Shown: positions 20,995-32,038 of the stretch, piece by piece
How the letters are laid out: every line of letters begins with the position of its first letter
How positions within the stretch are numbered: position 1 is the first letter of the stretch
From: Carpediemonas membranifera
Taxonomy: Eukaryota; Fornicata
Length of the DNA stretch: 62,183 nucleotides
Reading direction: 5' to 3'
Assembly: GCA_019828565.1 (NCBI GenBank)
Contig: JAHDYR010000052.1
Span: 1 to 62,183 of the forward strand
Program-made: the position numbers and the translations under genes
Notes under the pieces: generated by a model
What the model saw: the letters and a program-made list of their open reading frames with translations, nothing else
The model's database searches: none
What the model was told of the DNA's origin: nothing

Positions 20995-23096
20995 AAGGCC
21001 AGTTCGTCAGGGCAATAACGCCGCTTTTGCTCGACATCATCAGTGGCGAAAGGTACACTGAGATCCTCTCCCATGCCCGGCTAGTTGCGCTACCGAAGGG
21101 GGCGGGCAACGTGCGCCCCATCGCCATGGGCGAGTGTCTACGCCGCGTGGCCGGGAAGGCTTTGGCCCGCGTGGTTGGCCTGCGCCTTGCCGCGGACGGG
21201 GTCTGCTCTGGCCAGTATGGACTGGGCGAGCCCTGTGGTCTTGACTGTATGGCTGACCTTCTGGCAGAGAGGTATGCAGCAGGCGACCAGGTATGTGCCG
21301 TCGACATGACTAACGCATATGGAACGGTGTCCAGGCAGCACCTCCGGGACGTCGCAGAGGCCTGGGTTCCCGCCCTGCTGCCGTACCTTGAGGTCATGTA
21401 CCGTCAGGGTCGTCTGATCACCCCTACAGGACTCGTCATTCCGTCCAGGGAAGGGGTACAGCAGGGGGATCCCATCTCTCCTGTCCTCTTCTCCCTGGCC
21501 ATGAAACCTGTGCTAGACCAGCTGCGGTCTGAATTCCCGGACTGCGACCTGGTTGCATACCAGGATGATGCATACCTTGTCGCCCCCCGCGACACACCAA
21601 GCACACGTATTGATGCCTTCTTTGCTCGATGCGCCGCACTGGCGAACGGCGTGGGTATGAAGGTCAACGCGGCCAAGTGTGTTGTCATCTCGAAGTTCGG
21701 GGTTTCGGGGAACATCCGGCGCGCTGTGTGCGGAAAGGCGGTCGGTGTCCCCATTGGGGATGCTGATGGCGAGGCTGCGGTCGTCGATGAAGTGTTCTGT
21801 GGCATGGAAGCGGCCATCGAAAGAATCGTTGCGATGGTGGAAGCAGTTGGTCCTGTTTCGGCCGGTGTTGCCATCAATATGCTGAGATCGTGTGTTTTGG
21901 CAATGCCTTCGGCAATCTATCGGTCTGTCTCTCCAGTTCCCCACCAATCCAGGACAATTCAGCTGGAAAGGAAAATCCTTCGAGCGATTGGCGACATCCT
22001 GCAGAAAATGGGCAGATTGCAAGTTCCTACGCAGCGTATTGCGCTTGATTACGATGATTTCGGTCTTCGTATGCCTTTGCCATCGCTCGTGTGGAAGTGT
22101 GCATTTTTGGGCACAACACACCAACTGCACACACTACGCCCCAACAGGACCGTCCCTCACCTTGACGAGTCGCTTTTCAAGCTCGATGGCAGCGCTGTAT
22201 GGCCTGAAAGTGTCGAGGCTCTCTATGAGATCGAGGCCATGAAGCCTCAGAAGAAGCTAACCAAATTCCATAGAGATGCATGGGTGCTTGAGTTCCGCCC
22301 CAATCAGCCTGCTGACTTCGAGTTATGCCCAGATGCCGCCGTTCAGGCTCTACCGGAGTCAGCTGGCCGCCCCGCCCCCGCTGCCGGAGCACTCCGCAAG
22401 GAGGCCTCCCTCACGCCCTTGGAGCTCGATCCGGCTCCACTGGGGTCCCTCTTTGTTCCCATTGTGCGGGCGCACCTCGACACGGCCCCATTCGAGGAGC
22501 TGCCTGAGGTCTGCCCGCTGTGCAACGCGCAAGCCATCACGTGGAAGCACGCCCTCTCGTGCCCCAACCAGACCGGAGGTGCCGACGATGCCCGCCATGA
22601 CCACATTCGGGACGTTGTACAGGCCGTTGTCAGTGACGATGACATATCTGGCCGTCCAATGGCTGACGTGAAGCCCGAGCGCTGGCTCACCCGGGCCCAC
22701 CCCAGGTTCCGGCAGGTGTCTGCCAGAGCGCCCACCCGCAAGAGGGCCGACCTCAAGGTCTCTGGTGAGCGTGACGTGGTTGGCAACGTGGTCCATGACG
22801 ACGTCTATGTCGATTTTTACTGTGGAGTCAACCCGCGCGCGGCTGAGCTGGAGAAGGCCAGGGAGTACCAGAACTGGGCTATTACATTTATCCCAGCCGC
22901 CACCACCGTCCTGGGTGAGACTGAGTCCCGCATCACCGAGTGCTGGGCCGTGAAGCTCTGTGAGGCGATCGCCCGCCCCCACCTGGTCCCCAGGGTCAAG
23001 CACCGCACCTTCCTCTCGGTCTGGGCAGACAACATCCGCGTCTGGTCGGACTATGTCTCCCAGTGCAAGGCCCGTTGGGCCGAGCACCACCAATAA
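20995..23096 (+). pseudogene. RLE retrotransposon ORF, beta type, 5'-truncated (E)
   Basis: Starts abruptly in the RT at KGQFVRAITPLLLDIISG and reads without interruption to the stop at 23096. It is almost identical to the opposite-strand segment 5692-7795 of A3 (I noticed one synonymous change near 21787). RT motifs AVDMTNAYGTVSR, GVQQGDPISP and YQDDAYL, the knuckle CPLCNAQAITWKHALSC and the RLE-like RADLKV/YVDFYC are intact. The N-terminal half is missing, so it is a dead copy despite its open frame. Confidence 0.88.
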
Positions 23097-23294
23097 TCTG
23101 CCCTCCCCACAAAATGCCGGAGTCGCGACTCGGCTGACTTGGCCACTCTAGGCTGCGTCGTCCCCGAGCCCCCCTGCGCCTCCCGCCCCATCGCCGCATC
23201 GCACAACGCATCCCCTGCCCCTGCGCGAGAGTGGTTACCCCAGGTTCCGCGGAGTCGCGTGTCGTTCAGACAACCTCAGGAAGTAAATTCGGCC
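23097..23294 (+). repeat. RLE array junction J3 (E 3' UTR plus F leader)
   Basis: A 23-nt 3' UTR is followed by the palindrome at 23120-23131 and 175 nt to the F ATG. Leader markers are variant: TTACCCCAGG and CCTCAGGAAG. Confidence 0.8.
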
Positions 23295-26200
23295 ATGGTA
23301 TCCAGAGGAAAGTTGCTCGATTCGCCGCCGCAAGGCGACGAATCCTGCCATACATCCGATGACGGACCAGGTGACACGAATTACCTGAAACTAGCGCTGT
23401 TCGCTGCGCTCCTGCGCGTAATGGAAGAAATTCGTCAGCACTGCCCGAAAGGCTCGTGGCCGAAGAACGCTGAGGCCTTCATCGAGGTTTGTATGAACAA
23501 AGATCGTTTATTGCGCCTTGTGACGGACAACAAACGCTTCTTCACGATCAACAACCTTTCTTTGATCACGGACTACGTTCATGCGGCCACAAACCGCTTC
23601 GGGCCAGGCCATAAGCCGAAGGCATCCCGCCGTGATGACCACATCGCCAATGCCACTTCACTTCTTCACGCCGCAGCCACCAACCAGGTGTTCACTGCTA
23701 CGATCTCGATTGATCGTGCCAACGAGGCCCTCGAGCGCGTGATACGGGGCAGAAGGACCGATGAGCAGCTCATGAGGGAGCACCCTCGTCCGCTCCGCCC
23801 GTCCGAGATCGCCGCTCGCCGCGCCAAGACCGGGCGTCAGTCATACGCCCAACTGATCAGCCGTGTCGAGGAGGCCCGCCCGGCAAGCCCTGCGCGAGAC
23901 CGCACTGCCTTCCTCGAGGCAGAAGCATACGCGTGTCGCGTAGCTGCTGGCCGCGCAGACCGTCAACAGCAGGGTGATAGGCCCCCGAGCCCCACCCCTG
24001 CCCAGGCTGCCCCCACCGACTCCGCTGCCGCCCTAACTGGGCCGCAGCCCGCAACCGCCCCGCAGGGTGACAGGCCCACGCGCCAGACCCCCGCCCAGGT
24101 TGCCCCCACCCAGCCAGAGGAGAGGAACATCGACGACACCGCAGTGTCCGAGTTCCTCTCCCTGGCGGGCGTCGAAGGCGGGGAAGGGGAGAGCTGAGCC
24201 AGAGACCGAGCACGAAGCCCGTGGTGACTCAGCCAACTCCCCCCTTCGCCCGCCGCCGCAGGTTGACCCCGCCCACCGGCTCACAGGGTGGCTCGACCGC
24301 ACGACCATCGACGCTGTTCGCCGCAGCTTTGACGCACATGTACCGCGGGAAGACAGAGACATGTGGTCGACCAACGACCAGGTCGTCGCGACGCTGACGT
24401 CTGTCGACGCCGTCCGCTGGCTCTCCCGGGGGCAAAATGGCCAGAACCGCATGTCCAGAGCACGCTGGACGACTCTCCTCGAGCAGGTCTTTGCGGCTCA
24501 CCCGAGGAACCGGCCTTCGTATGCGTTCCCGCAAGGCCTGAAGTCGTTCGCACCCAGGTTCGTGGCGTTCATGAGGGAAGGGTTGGGTATGCCAGTCGAC
24601 CCCGCTCTCCCAGCTGTCCCGCAGCCAAGGACGGCCCAGCCAGCCAGAAGAAGGCTCACTGCTCCCCGCCCGCAGCCGGAGACCATCCTTCCAGAGCTCC
24701 CAGAGGACCTCAAGTTCCTCCCCTCCCCGACGGAGGCCGGCAGGATTGGGAAGTCGAAGCCCTCAAGGAAGGGTGCGGTCTCATTCGTGAAGGGTCTCAT
24801 CAACCTGTTGGAGGCCCTGAACGAGGTGCCTGCCCAGCAGAAACGGCGTGGCCTTATTGCCATCATGACCCATGGTCAGACGGTGTACAAGCCCGCCAAG
24901 AAGCAGGTGACACTGCGGACCCGGACCAAGGAGCGCTCGGCCTTCACCAAGGCCTCGGCCGGCTACTACTCCAGTGGCCTGAAGATCCTCCTGTCTGAGG
25001 ACATGGACCTCAGCCCGACCGAGGTTGACGAGAAGCTGGTGGAGCTGCAGGCCGAGCCAATGGCAGACCCACGTCTCTTCCACCCACAGCAACGGGCGGG
25101 TGCGCTGGAGTCATATGAGGTCACCCCGGAGTCTGTGACATGGGCCCTGGACAGGCTCAAAGCAGACTCGGCACCGGGACCCTCGGGCCTGAGTTTCCTT
25201 CACTTGAAGCTGGCCTACCGCCTACGCAAACACAAGTTTGTTGCTGCTGTCACGCCTCTGATCAACGACATCATCAACGGGGAGCCCTACACTGAGATCC
25301 TGTCGCTCTCGAGGCTCGTTGCCCTGCCTAAGGGAGACTCCAAGGTCCGGCCCATTGCAATGGGCGAGAGCCTGAGACGCCTCGCAGGCAAGGTCCTAGC
25401 CCACGATGTCGGGCTGAGGATTATTGGCGATGGTGTGTGCGAGGGGCAGTTCGGACTGGGCGAGAGCTGCGGCCTGGACTGCATGGGTGACATTCTGAAG
25501 ACAGCGTACGCCGGCGGTGCGCAGCTGTGCGCCGTTGACATGTCCAATGCGTACGGAACCGTCAGTCGGCAGCATCTGTCTGAGGTCGCACAGGCGTGGG
25601 CCCCGGTCTTGCTACCGTACCTGCACACGATGTATGCCGGGGGCAAGATGATCACACCAACAGGCCTTGTCATCCCGTCCCGGGAGGGCATCCAGCAAGG
25701 GGACCCCATATCTCCGCTGCTGTTCACCCTGGCGATGAAGCCGGTCCTGGACCAGATCAGAGGTGAGTTCCAGGAGTGCAGGATGGTCTCCTATCAGGAC
25801 GATGCTTACTTGATCGCGCCAGCGTCCATGCCGGCCTCACGAGTTGATCGGTTCTACGACCGGATGGCTGAGGTTTGTGGCCGCATCGGCATGCGCGTGA
25901 ACACGGCTAAGTGTATGGTGATCAGCGCTGCTGGCTCCCCGGGTGCCATTCAGCGGGTAGTCAACGGTAGAGCCGTTGGAATCCCTGTTGGTGACGCTCA
26001 TGGTGAGGCAAGAGCTGTCGATGATGTCTTCTCGGAGATGGAGATGGCGACTGCTCGCGTCGTGGAAATGGTGGAGACTGTAGGGCCTTCTGCGGCCAGC
26101 GTTGCGCTGAATATGATTCGTTCATGCATTCTTGCGATGCCATCCGCAATCTACAGAGCTGTGTCGCCGGTTTACAGGGAGACAGGAAAGCGCTCAGCGC

Positions 26201-27577
26201 ACGGAGATGGCGAAGGCCTATGGGGGGAAGTGAAATCGGGAGTGAGCGGAAGCAGTAGCACCGAATCGCTCGTTGGACGCAGCTGACAAGTTCAATCGCA
26301 GGGAGGAGGCAGCGCCCCGGGGAACTCGGCTCCAGTAATAAGGGAGATCAGCCTAAGTAACCGGGGCCCGATACCAGGCACCATAAATTTTCTTTCTTTC
26401 TTTCAGAGCTGTGTCGCCGATTAGGCACGAAAGCAGGACATCCCGCTTCGAGCAGATGCTTAGCCGCAGCGTAGAGCACATTCTGCAACTAAGAGATGGT
26501 CTGGAAGACAAAACTCGTAGAATGGCTCTCGATTATGGAGATTACGGGCTCCGCATGCCAATCCCATCACTCGTCTGGAAATGCGCATTTTTGGGCACGG
26601 AACACCAGCTGCACCAGCTGCTTCCGGACCGGTCTGTGCACCTAGACGAGGCCCTGTTTACCGTTGAAGGCGCCGAAGAGTGGCCTAGGACCAAGGACGA
26701 ACTCTATGAGATGGAGGCCAAAAAGCCTCAGAAACAACTCACAAAGTACCATAGAGACGCCTGGACAGTCCAGCACCGCCCATCAACGCCGTCTGACTTC
26801 AACTTGGACCGCAATGCGGCCACTCAGGCCCTGAACGACTCCTCCCAGCGCGCTGCCCCGGCGGCTGGAATTCTCCGGCAAGAGGCCGCACTCACCCCAA
26901 TTGAGCTAGAATCGAAGCCTGTTGGCTCAATATTTGTCCCAATTGCCAGGGCACACCTGGATGTCGCCCCGTTCGAAGAGTGGCCCGAGACTTGCCCCCT
27001 GTGTCAGGCCCAGCGCTGCACCTGGCAGCATGCCCTCTCGTGCCCACACACCAAGGGAACCGCCCACACCGAGCGTCACAACCATGTTAGAGACGCTGTG
27101 AGCGCCGTGTTGACCGACGACGACGTTAGAGGTCGACCCATGGCCCGTTGCCAGGCCGAGGTCGCGCTCACCTCTCGTCACCCCCGCTACCAGCAGGCCG
27201 ATAACGAAGCGCCCAGACGCAAGGTGGCCGACCTCATGGTGGCAGGCGAGAGAGACGTGGTCGGGAACCGTGTCCACGAGGAAGTCTATGTCGACTTCGT
27301 GGTCAGCCTGCACCCGCGGGAGGCTGAGCTAGAGAAGCTCCGCGAGTACCGCAACTGGCAGGTCACCTTCGTGCCTGCTGCCTGCACGGTTCTGGGCGAG
27401 ACTGAGTCCCGTCTGACCGAGTGCTGGGTCGCCCGCCTCTGTGCCGCGATTCGCAGGCCGGCCCTCGTGGGCGCCATCCGTGACCGGGTATTCTGGTCCA
27501 TCTGGGCGGACAACCAGACCGTCTGGTCGGACTATGTCTCCCAGTGCAAGGCCCGCTGGGCCGAACTTCGCCCCTAA
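23295..27577 (+). pseudogene. RLE retrotransposon ORF, gamma type, frameshifted and interrupted (F)
   Basis: Full-length gamma copy from ATG 23295. A 2-bp loss near 24187-24195 (GAGAGCT for GAGAGAGCT) ends the first frame at 24197 (GGEGES), after which the correct frame continues. The RT is otherwise sound: AVDMSNAYGTVSR, IQQGDPISP (intact Gly, codon 25699-25701) and YQDDAYLIAP. The ORF is then split at 26170-26404 by a 235-bp L1a fragment with a 15-bp duplication. It resumes to the knuckle CPLCQAQRCTWQHALSC and RLE-like domain. The last codons (AELRP) and start of the 3' UTR match alpha, while the rest of the C-terminus is gamma. One P/A/T-rich repeat unit. Confidence 0.88.
26170..26404 (+). 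mobile_element. 235-bp 5'-truncated L1a insertion with 15-bp TSD
   Basis: Contains only the last part of the L1a 3' UTR and the (TTTC)n tail, with one noticed mismatch to 19275-19512. It is flanked by AGAGCTGTGTCGCCG at 26155-26169 and 26405-26419 (16 bp if the C before it is counted). The reading frame of F resumes exactly after the second copy, showing a simple target-primed insertion into an existing RLE element. Confidence 0.95.
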
Positions 27578-27773
27578 TCGCCTCCCCACAAAATGCCGGA
27601 GTCGCGACTCGGCTGACTCGGCCACTCTAGGCTGCGTCGTCCCCGAGCCCCCCTGCGCCTCCCGCCCCATCGCCGCATCGCATAACGCATCCCCTGCCCC
27701 TGCGCGAGAGTAGTTGCTCGAAATTCCGCGGAGTCGCGTGTTGTTCGGACAACCTGGGAAAGTAAATTCGGCC
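27578..27773 (+). repeat. RLE array junction J4 (F 3' UTR plus G leader)
   Basis: A 21-nt 3' UTR (hybrid of alpha and gamma forms) is followed by the palindrome at 27599-27610 and 175 nt to the G ATG. GGAGTCGCG occurs at 27598-27606 and again at 27730-27738. Markers: TTGCTCGAAA and CCTGGGAAAG. Confidence 0.8.
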
Positions 27774-30700
27774 ATGGTATCCAGAGGAAAGTTGCTCGAT
27801 TCGCCGCCGCAAGGCGACGAATCCTGCCATACATCCGATGAAGGACCTGGTACGTCTATTGACAAGCGATTAGCGCTATTCGCTGCTCTTCTGCGGTGGA
27901 TTAACGATTTCCATCCCTCCAGCTCGAAGAACTCTTGGCCGAAGGATACTGAGGCCTTTATTGAGATCTGCATGAACAAAGAACGTCTATTGAGCCTTAT
28001 TTCGGATTACAAGCGTTTCTTCACGGTGAGCAACTTGGTTTGGATAACCAACTACGTTCACGCGGCGACAAATCGCTTCGGCCCCGGCCACAAGGTGAAA
28101 GCTTCCCGCCGCGACGATCACGTCGCAAATGCTGTCGCCATTCTGCACGCTGCAGCCACTGATCAGGCGTTCACATCAACGCTCACCATCGAACGTGCGA
28201 ACGAGGCTCTTGAGCGTATGATCGAGCACGCCATCGACCCAGTGAAAGCGAGAAGGATGAACCTCCTTCAGACTGTCCGAGGCCCTCAGAGGACGACGTC
28301 TGTAACCGCCTTGGTGAAGCGGGTCCAGCATGCGCCCCGCCCAGCCAGCCCACCGAATGCGGGCATCGCCCGCGAGTATGCGAGGGCCGATGCCTTCGCC
28401 CGACGCCAGGGTGACCGGCCCCCGAGCCCCACCCCTGCCGATGCTGCCCTCACCGACTCCGCTGTCGCCCTAACTGGGCCGCAGCCCGCAGCCGCCCCGC
28501 AGGGTGACATGCCCACGCGCCAGACCCCCGCCCAGGTTGCCCCCACCCAGCCAGAGGAGAGGAACATCGACGACACCGCAGTGTCCGAGTTCCTCTCCCT
28601 GGCGGGCGTCGAAGGCGGGGAAGGGGAGAGAGCTGAGCCAGAGACCGGGCACGAAGCCCGTGGTGACTCAGCCAACCCTCCCCTTCGCCCGCCGCCGCAG
28701 GCAAGCCAAGGCCCTGAACCACGTACATTTGTGTACACAGGCCCTCCTGGCGCTCTTAACCAGATCACGGAGGCGCACCCTGGGCCAGCATCATCCACGC
28801 CTACCCAGGGGTGGCTGAGCCTTGCCAAGCTGGATCGACTCCGGCATAGGTTCACCGCAAACATCCCGACCCACCTGGTCGAGTCTCATTGGGGCTCGGC
28901 CGAGCAGGTAAGGTCCACACTCACGACAGCAGTCCGGGTCGGAGAAGTGTCCGGCGGGCAGAATGGCGTCCACAGGATGTCACGTGAACGCTGGACACAG
29001 CTTCTCGAGGGCCTCTTCGCGGACGAGCCGGACAGGCGGCCACCCTACAGCTTCCCCAAAGGGTTCAGGCAGTTCACGCCGAGGTTTGTGTTCTTCATGA
29101 GAGAGGCATGCGGTCTTCCGCCGGACCCTAGTGCTGAGGCCCCGCCCCATGCCGGGCCCAGCCAGCCCCCACGGAGACCGAGAGCAGCGCTCCTGCCCCT
29201 GCCGCCGGCCGACCCTCTCGCGGGCGACCTGCCGATCGAGCTGTCATATCTGCCTCACCCCGCGGAAGCCGGACGCATCGGCCGGGCGAAGCCCTCACGG
29301 AAGGCTGCCGCGGGATTCGTGAACGGGCTGATCCGGCTGCTCGTGACCCTGGCGAACGCGCCGCAGAACCGGAAGCGGGAGGCTCTGGCAGCCGTTCTCC
29401 GGCACGCGCGGACAGTATATCGCCCTGGGAAGAAGGGGATCTCCCTCCGCACCCGCTCCCCAGAGCGAGCTGCATACTCGAAGGCCGCCGCCGGGTATTA
29501 CTCCAGCGCCATGAAGGTCCTGCTCTCTGAGGAGATGACACTCACGCCGGGTCAGATCGACCAGAAGCTGGAGGAGATGCAGGCCGCCCCGCTGAGAGAT
29601 CCCCAGACGCCGGCTCTCACACGCCGCGCCGACGCGCTCACGTCCTTTGAGGTCACCTTCGAGGCCGTAGACGAGGCGCTGGGGAAGATGAGAGCGGACT
29701 CGGCCCCCGGCCCATCCGGGCTGAGCTTCTTGCATCTGAAACTCGCTCATCGACTCCGGAAGGGCCAGTTGGTGCAGGCACTCCTGCCCCTTGTGCGCGA
29801 CATCATTGCCGGCGAGGAGTACACGGGTATCCTCGCTCACGCACGGCTCATCGCACTGCCGAAGGGCGAAGATCGGGTCAGACCCATCGCCATGGGCGAG
29901 GCGCTCCGGCGCCTGGCCGCGAAGGTCCTCGCCTCGGCCGCCTCGTCGCGTCTCCGTAATGACGGCGTCTGCCCTGAGCAGTACGGGCTCGGCGAGAGCT
30001 GCGGCCTGGACGTTATGACCGCGAAAATTGCGGAAGCGTACGACGAAGGGCTCAAGGTCTGTGCTGTTGACATGACTAACGCCTACGGAACCGTGTCCCG
30101 CGCCCACCTCCGTGTGGTGCTCGAGGCGCACGCCCCAGCCGCCCTCCCCTATTTCTCCACCATGTATGGCGAGGGCAAGCTGCTGACCCCGACCGGGCAC
30201 GTCATAGCCAGCCGAGAGGGCATCCACCAGGGGGACCCCCTGTCCCCAGCCCTCTTCACGCTGGCTATGACGCCCCTCCTCGGCAGCCTCCGGTCGCAAC
30301 TCCCCAGTGCGACCATCCTCGGCTACCAGGACGACGTGTACGGGCTGCTGCCCCGGCAGGCAGACCAGCGGACGATCGATACATTCTACGCGCGTGTGGA
30401 GGCGGCGTGTGGAGCCGTCGGTATGCGGGTGAACCGACTGAAGTGCCTCGTCCTGGCGAAGACGGGGACACTGGGCCAACAAAGCGGACGGGTGCTCGGT
30501 ATCCCCGAAGGCGACGACGCGGGCGTTGCCAACGCTGTGGACGCGGCCTTCTCGCGCATGGAGGACGCGCTCGTGCGGGTGGCCGAGATGACCGAGGCAG
30601 TGGGGCCGAAAGCGGCCTCGGTGGCGGTCAATCTGATCAGGTCTTGCGTTCTTCCGATGCCTTCGGCAATCTTTCGCAACGTGAGCCCGATTGGCCACGA

Positions 30701-31841
30701 ATGCCGCACAAAAAGCCTGGAGCGGAAGCTGAGAGCTGCCATCGCACGCATCCTTCAGGTATCCGACGTCACAAAGATACCCGAAGAGCGTTTAGCGCTC
30801 GATTTCGCCGACTACGGGCTCCGTATCCCTCTTCCGTCGCTCATCTGGAAGTGTGCATTTTTGGGCGCAGCCCACCAGCTGCACGCCCTAGGCATCACCC
30901 GGGACATGGAGGCGGCGCTGTTCTCTCCAGAAGAGTGCCAGGAGTGGCCCAAAACCATCCAGGAACTGTTTAGCATCGAGGCTGAAAAGCCGCAGAAGAC
31001 ACTCACTACGATGCTTGCAAAAGCCTGGACGGCCAAGTACCGCCCCAAGACACCCGCCGACTTCGGCCTAGACCCCGAGGAGGTCTCCCAGGGCCTCTCT
31101 GACTGCAGCTCCCTCGAGGCCCCCGCCGCCGGACTCCTCCGCAAAGAAGCCGCGCTGAGCCCCCTCGACCTCGAGCAGACCTCCTGCGACAGCGTGTTCG
31201 TCCCCGTCACCCGGGCGCACCTCAACATCGCCCCATTCCGCGAGATGCCGGTCACCTGCCCCCTCTGTGGCCAGCAAGACATCACGTGGCGCCACGCCCT
31301 CGGCTGCTCCTACCTGAAGGATGGCGCGACCAACGCACGCCACGACAGCATCAAGATGGCTGTGCACGATCTCGTGACCCAGGACGACCTCCGCGGGCGC
31401 CCCATCCCCCACTGCAAGCCCGAGTTCGATCTGCTCGACACCCACCCTAGGTTCCGCGTCACGAGCGCCGACGCCCCCACACACAAGCGGGCTGACCTCA
31501 AGGTCTGGGGCGAGCGCGACGTGGTCGGAAACGTCGTCCACGACGACGTCTACGTCGACTTCTACTGCGGTCTTCACCCCCGCGACGCCGAGCTCGAGAA
31601 GACCAAGGAGTACGCCAACTGGGACGTCACCTTCCTGGTCGCCGCCACCACTGTCGGCGGCGCCACAGAGTCCCGCCTGACCGCGGACTGGGCGGTGCAG
31701 TTTTGCGACGCCATTGCACGGCCGCACCTGGCGGGAACCATGCGCGACCTGGTCTTCCTCAAGACTTGGGAGGGCAACATGACCGTCTGGAGCGACTACG
31801 TCACTCAGTGCAAGGCCCGCTGGGCCGAACTTCGCCCCTAA
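27774..31841 (+). CDS. Intact RLE-type retrotransposon protein, alpha type (G): RT plus restriction-like endonuclease
   Basis: 1355 aa, the only complete uninterrupted element here. I chose ATG 27774 (GCCATGG Kozak, used by all copies); an in-frame TAG lies upstream at 27711 and the intervening TTG start is unlikely. Approximate layout: unrecognised N-terminal domain (1-200), one P/A/T-rich repeat unit (220-265), linker, RT (about 640-930) with DSAPGPSGLSF, IALPKGEDRVRPIAMGE, VDMTNAYGTVSR (Asp766), HQGDPLSP, YQDD (851-854) and MRVNRLKCLVLA; then thumb, zinc knuckle C1162-C1165-H1174-C1178 (CX2CX8HX3C) and RADL (Asp1241)...YVDF (Asp1262), which fits an RLE catalytic core. I see no N-terminal zinc finger of the R2 kind. 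Expected role: nick a specific target and reverse transcribe its RNA there. RLE assignment rests on motif and order, not a search. Confidence 0.92.
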   Translation: MVSRGKLLDSPPQGDESCHTSDEGPGTSIDKRLALFAALLRWINDFHPSSSKNSWPKDTEAFIEICMNKERLLSLISDYKRFFTVSNLVWITNYVHAATNRFGPGHKVKASRRDDHVANAVAILHAAATDQAFTSTLTIERANEALERMIEHAIDPVKARRMNLLQTVRGPQRTTSVTALVKRVQHAPRPASPPNAGIAREYARADAFARRQGDRPPSPTPADAALTDSAVALTGPQPAAAPQGDMPTRQTPAQVAPTQPEERNIDDTAVSEFLSLAGVEGGEGERAEPETGHEARGDSANPPLRPPPQASQGPEPRTFVYTGPPGALNQITEAHPGPASSTPTQGWLSLAKLDRLRHRFTANIPTHLVESHWGSAEQVRSTLTTAVRVGEVSGGQNGVHRMSRERWTQLLEGLFADEPDRRPPYSFPKGFRQFTPRFVFFMREACGLPPDPSAEAPPHAGPSQPPRRPRAALLPLPPADPLAGDLPIELSYLPHPAEAGRIGRAKPSRKAAAGFVNGLIRLLVTLANAPQNRKREALAAVLRHARTVYRPGKKGISLRTRSPERAAYSKAAAGYYSSAMKVLLSEEMTLTPGQIDQKLEEMQAAPLRDPQTPALTRRADALTSFEVTFEAVDEALGKMRADSAPGPSGLSFLHLKLAHRLRKGQLVQALLPLVRDIIAGEEYTGILAHARLIALPKGEDRVRPIAMGEALRRLAAKVLASAASSRLRNDGVCPEQYGLGESCGLDVMTAKIAEAYDEGLKVCAVDMTNAYGTVSRAHLRVVLEAHAPAALPYFSTMYGEGKLLTPTGHVIASREGIHQGDPLSPALFTLAMTPLLGSLRSQLPSATILGYQDDVYGLLPRQADQRTIDTFYARVEAACGAVGMRVNRLKCLVLAKTGTLGQQSGRVLGIPEGDDAGVANAVDAAFSRMEDALVRVAEMTEAVGPKAASVAVNLIRSCVLPMPSAIFRNVSPIGHECRTKSLERKLRAAIARILQVSDVTKIPEERLALDFADYGLRIPLPSLIWKCAFLGAAHQLHALGITRDMEAALFSPEECQEWPKTIQELFSIEAEKPQKTLTTMLAKAWTAKYRPKTPADFGLDPEEVSQGLSDCSSLEAPAAGLLRKEAALSPLDLEQTSCDSVFVPVTRAHLNIAPFREMPVTCPLCGQQDITWRHALGCSYLKDGATNARHDSIKMAVHDLVTQDDLRGRPIPHCKPEFDLLDTHPRFRVTSADAPTHKRADLKVWGERDVVGNVVHDDVYVDFYCGLHPRDAELEKTKEYANWDVTFLVAATTVGGATESRLTADWAVQFCDAIARPHLAGTMRDLVFLKTWEGNMTVWSDYVTQCKARWAELRP

Positions 31842-32038
31842 TCGCCTCACCAGAAATGTGCCGGAGTCGCGACTCGGCTGACTCGGCCACTCTAGGCTGC
31901 GTCGTCCCCGAGCCCCCCTGCGCCTCCCGCCCCATCGCCGCATCGCATAACGCATCCCCTGCCCCTGCGCGAGAGTGGTTACCCTAAGTTCCGCGGAGTC
32001 GCGTGTCGTTCGGACAACCCCCTCCTGTAAATTCGGCC
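31842..32038 (+). repeat. RLE array junction J5 (G 3' UTR plus H leader)
   Basis: A 22-nt alpha-type 3' UTR is followed by the palindrome at 31864-31875 and 175 nt to the H ATG. Markers: TTACCCTAAG and CCCCTCCTG. Confidence 0.8.

Noticed and set aside
23120-23131. Palindrome GAGTCGCGACTC as a host transcription-factor or restriction-modification site
   Set aside because: It occurs only at the fixed junction position of every RLE element, which fits element structure better than a host site.
26170-26286. Fusion of the F ORF with a novel C-terminal peptide ending SLVGRS
   Set aside because: The peptide is L1a 3' UTR read by chance after the insertion; the TSD shows it is an insertion artefact.
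27714-27773. N-terminal extension (LEIPRSRV...) from a TTG codon upstream of the ATG in RLE copies
   Set aside because: It needs a non-ATG start and lies in the conserved leader. The ATG with GCCATGG context is present in every copy.
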